This document shows, piece by piece, positions 5,197 through 6,604 of a stretch of DNA of 6,604 bases. The first letter of the stretch is position 1. Every line of letters starts with the position of its first letter. The stretch spans positions 1 through 6,604 of the forward strand of contig DIUL01000080.1 in NCBI GenBank assembly GCA_002422345.1, in the 5' to 3' direction. Origin of the DNA: Acetobacteraceae bacterium UBA6159. Its GTDB lineage: Bacteria > Pseudomonadota > Alphaproteobacteria > Acetobacterales > Acetobacteraceae. The translations under genes and the position numbers were made by a program. Below the pieces are notes generated by a model. It searched no databases. It saw only the letters and a list, made by a program, of their open reading frames with translations, and was not told the origin of the DNA.

Positions 5197-6423
5197 TCAG
5201 AGAGAACGAGGTCGTGGTGCTATGCTCTCATCGCGTGGAATTCTGAGCAGTGCGACGGCCGCGAAGCCGAGCGTTCCCGCCGCTAGCGCGAAACCAATGC
5301 CCCATTGGTAGCTACCAGTCACGTCGACGATGAATCCGGCCAAAAGTGGCCCCAGTACGGCAGAGATGCCAGAGGCGGTGAAGAAGATGCCAAGGATCGT
5401 GCCCAGGTTTTGTACACCGAACAATTCGATCAGTACCGCCGGCATCAGCGCAATGCGAAGGCCGTAGCCAAGACCCAGCATCATCGCGAAGCCGACCAGC
5501 CAGACATAGGAAGGCGCAATGATCCAGAGGAGATAGCTCGCGGCCATCAGGAAGACCGAGACCTTGAACAGCCGCGCCGTGCCGATCTTGTCCGCAAACA
5601 CACCGATGCCGAGACGGCCGAAGATGCTCACCCCGCCCAACAACGACAGCAGTGCTGCTCCCGCCACCTGACTCCCGCCATGGGTGACGACATAGGCTGG
5701 TAAGAACACGAACGGCACGAATAGCGCGATCGTCGCCAACACCCAGGAGAAATACAGCATCAGGAACTCGAATGAGCGCACGATACCGCGGAGGGGACGC
5801 TGAACGCCCGCGGCAGGAAGCGGTGCCGGGCGCACCAGCATTGCTGCAAGACCGAGCAGTACGGCGCAGCCCGCCCCCATGATCATGCTGGTGATACGCC
5901 AGCCAAACTGCTCAATGAGCACGGCCGAGAGTGGCGGAACGACCAGCATCCCACATCCGGTACCGGCGGCCGCCGTGCCAAGCGCGGCGTTACGCTGCCG
6001 AGTGAACCATCCACCGAGGATCGCAAGCGTCGGCATGTAGGCACAGGCCGCACCCACGCCAACACCAATGCCGTACGTCAGATAGCCTTCCCACATTCGT
6101 CCGATGAAGCCGGTAAGCACGAGGCCTCCTCCCATCACAGCCGCTCCCAGGGCGGTCATGACGGCGGGTCCGAACCGATCACCGTAGTGACCGGCAACGG
6201 AGCCGGCCAGATAGAAGATTAGTCCGGTGATGGAGAAGAAGGCGGATGTGGCGGCTCGGCTCGCCTGGAATTCGGCGGCCATCGGCGCGAAGAAGGCGCC
6301 AAAGCTATACATGGTCCCGAAGGTCACAAAACCGACGGTGAAGGCGGCCAGCACCATAACCCAGGCACGCCGTGAGTCCGGCAGGCTGGCCGCGGATGTT
6401 GGCTTCAGGACGGATACGTTCAT
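5197..6423 (-). CDS. MFS transporter, monocarboxylate / oxalate-formate type
   Basis: A 408-residue inner-membrane carrier with 12 predicted helices (about 21-44, 62-80, 88-107, 111-134, 146-170, 176-197, 219-245, 252-276, 284-302, 306-330, 340-364, 372-393). The loop 2-3 MFS signature is GHYGDRFGP (78-86), and its second-half counterpart is GRLGIGVFADKIG (269-281). The sequence style (GTMYSFGAFFAPM near the start, GIGVGVGAACAYMPTLA in helix 4, GWFTRQRNAALG before helix 5) is typical of the MCT/OFA group that moves monocarboxylates such as lactate, pyruvate, formate or oxalate. The exact substrate cannot be read. The ATG at 6423 is chosen because AAGGAG (6433-6428) precedes it by four bases. 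A GTG at 6498 would add 25 residues with no helix. It converges on the transposase remnant, and the last residues (APRPRSL) may have been altered by that junction. Confidence 0.88.
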   Translation of the reverse strand: MNVSVLKPTSAASLPDSRRAWVMVLAAFTVGFVTFGTMYSFGAFFAPMAAEFQASRAATSAFFSITGLIFYLAGSVAGHYGDRFGPAVMTALGAAVMGGGLVLTGFIGRMWEGYLTYGIGVGVGAACAYMPTLAILGGWFTRQRNAALGTAAAGTGCGMLVVPPLSAVLIEQFGWRITSMIMGAGCAVLLGLAAMLVRPAPLPAAGVQRPLRGIVRSFEFLMLYFSWVLATIALFVPFVFLPAYVVTHGGSQVAGAALLSLLGGVSIFGRLGIGVFADKIGTARLFKVSVFLMAASYLLWIIAPSYVWLVGFAMMLGLGYGLRIALMPAVLIELFGVQNLGTILGIFFTASGISAVLGPLLAGFIVDVTGSYQWGIGFALAAGTLGFAAVALLRIPRDESIAPRPRSL

Positions 6424-6520
6424 AGCACTCCTTGCCAGTGCGGCCGCAACGGGGCCTCGCAAGGCGTCAAGATACGAAGCCTTTCGCAGGCACAACACTC
6501 CGGTTCGTGCTGTCAGTCGC

Positions 6521-6570
6521 CTGGGGGAAAGGAACGACAGACTTCACTCGTATCTGCTCAACTCCCCCAG
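6521..6570. repeat. 8-bp inverted repeat upstream of the MFS gene
   Basis: CTGGGGGA (6521-6528) and TCCCCCAG (6563-6570) are exact reverse complements 34 bases apart, 98-147 bases upstream of the MFS start codon. They could be paired operator half-sites or an mRNA leader stem. No sigma-70 promoter with both boxes was found in this 181-bp upstream stretch. Confidence 0.4.
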
Positions 6571-6604
6571 TTTCATGGCTGATATCACTGCTGTCCGGTC
6601 AATC

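Noticed and set aside
6545..6576. Ten-codon minus-strand leader peptide (MKLGELSRYE) upstream of the MFS gene
   Set aside because: There is no convincing ribosome binding site, no attenuator-like codon run and no terminator-like hairpin following it.

Overview
The window is GC-rich DNA with the look of an alphaproteobacterial accessory region, possibly Acetobacteraceae or a sphingomonad. That guess rests on the IS1380-type transposase end, a small conserved gene paired with a DUF3489-like start, a perfect FNR/FixK-type operator and overall codon choice. It is not proven by any marker gene. No rRNA, tRNA or CRISPR array was seen.

Layout. (1) Positions 1-607 are the right part of an IS1380-family insertion sequence: the transposase C-terminus, broken by an amber codon, then a non-coding tail and the right terminal repeat. 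(2) Positions 608-2234 hold a 212-bp upstream region with a perfect TTGAT-N4-ATCAA operator, a secreted alpha/beta hydrolase (lipase/esterase-like, 466 aa) and a hairpin over its stop codon. (3) Positions about 2530-2679 are the tail and right terminal repeat of a second, diverged IS1380-type element in the same orientation. (4) Positions 2680-3412 have no convincing gene and look decayed. (5) Positions 3413-4204 encode a divergent WecG/TagA/CpsF-family (GT26) glycosyltransferase with no other polysaccharide gene in view. (6) Positions 4536-4915 hold a small conserved hypothetical gene, a GC-rich intergenic inverted repeat, and the first codons of a DUF3489-type gene cut off near 4890. (7) Positions about 4891-5196 are the broken C-terminal end of a second type of DDE transposase. 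(8) Positions 5197-6423, minus strand, encode a complete 12-helix MFS transporter of the monocarboxylate/oxalate-formate type, converging on the transposase remnant.

The genes do not form one pathway. The window reads as a patchwork of independent cargo genes separated by at least three insertion-sequence remnants. The most notable arrangement is the hydrolase with its own anaerobic-type operator, bounded by two same-facing IS1380-type right ends. This resembles how ISEcp1, also an IS1380-family element, captures a neighbouring gene by using a second downstream end. No clearly new multi-gene defence or metabolic system is visible.
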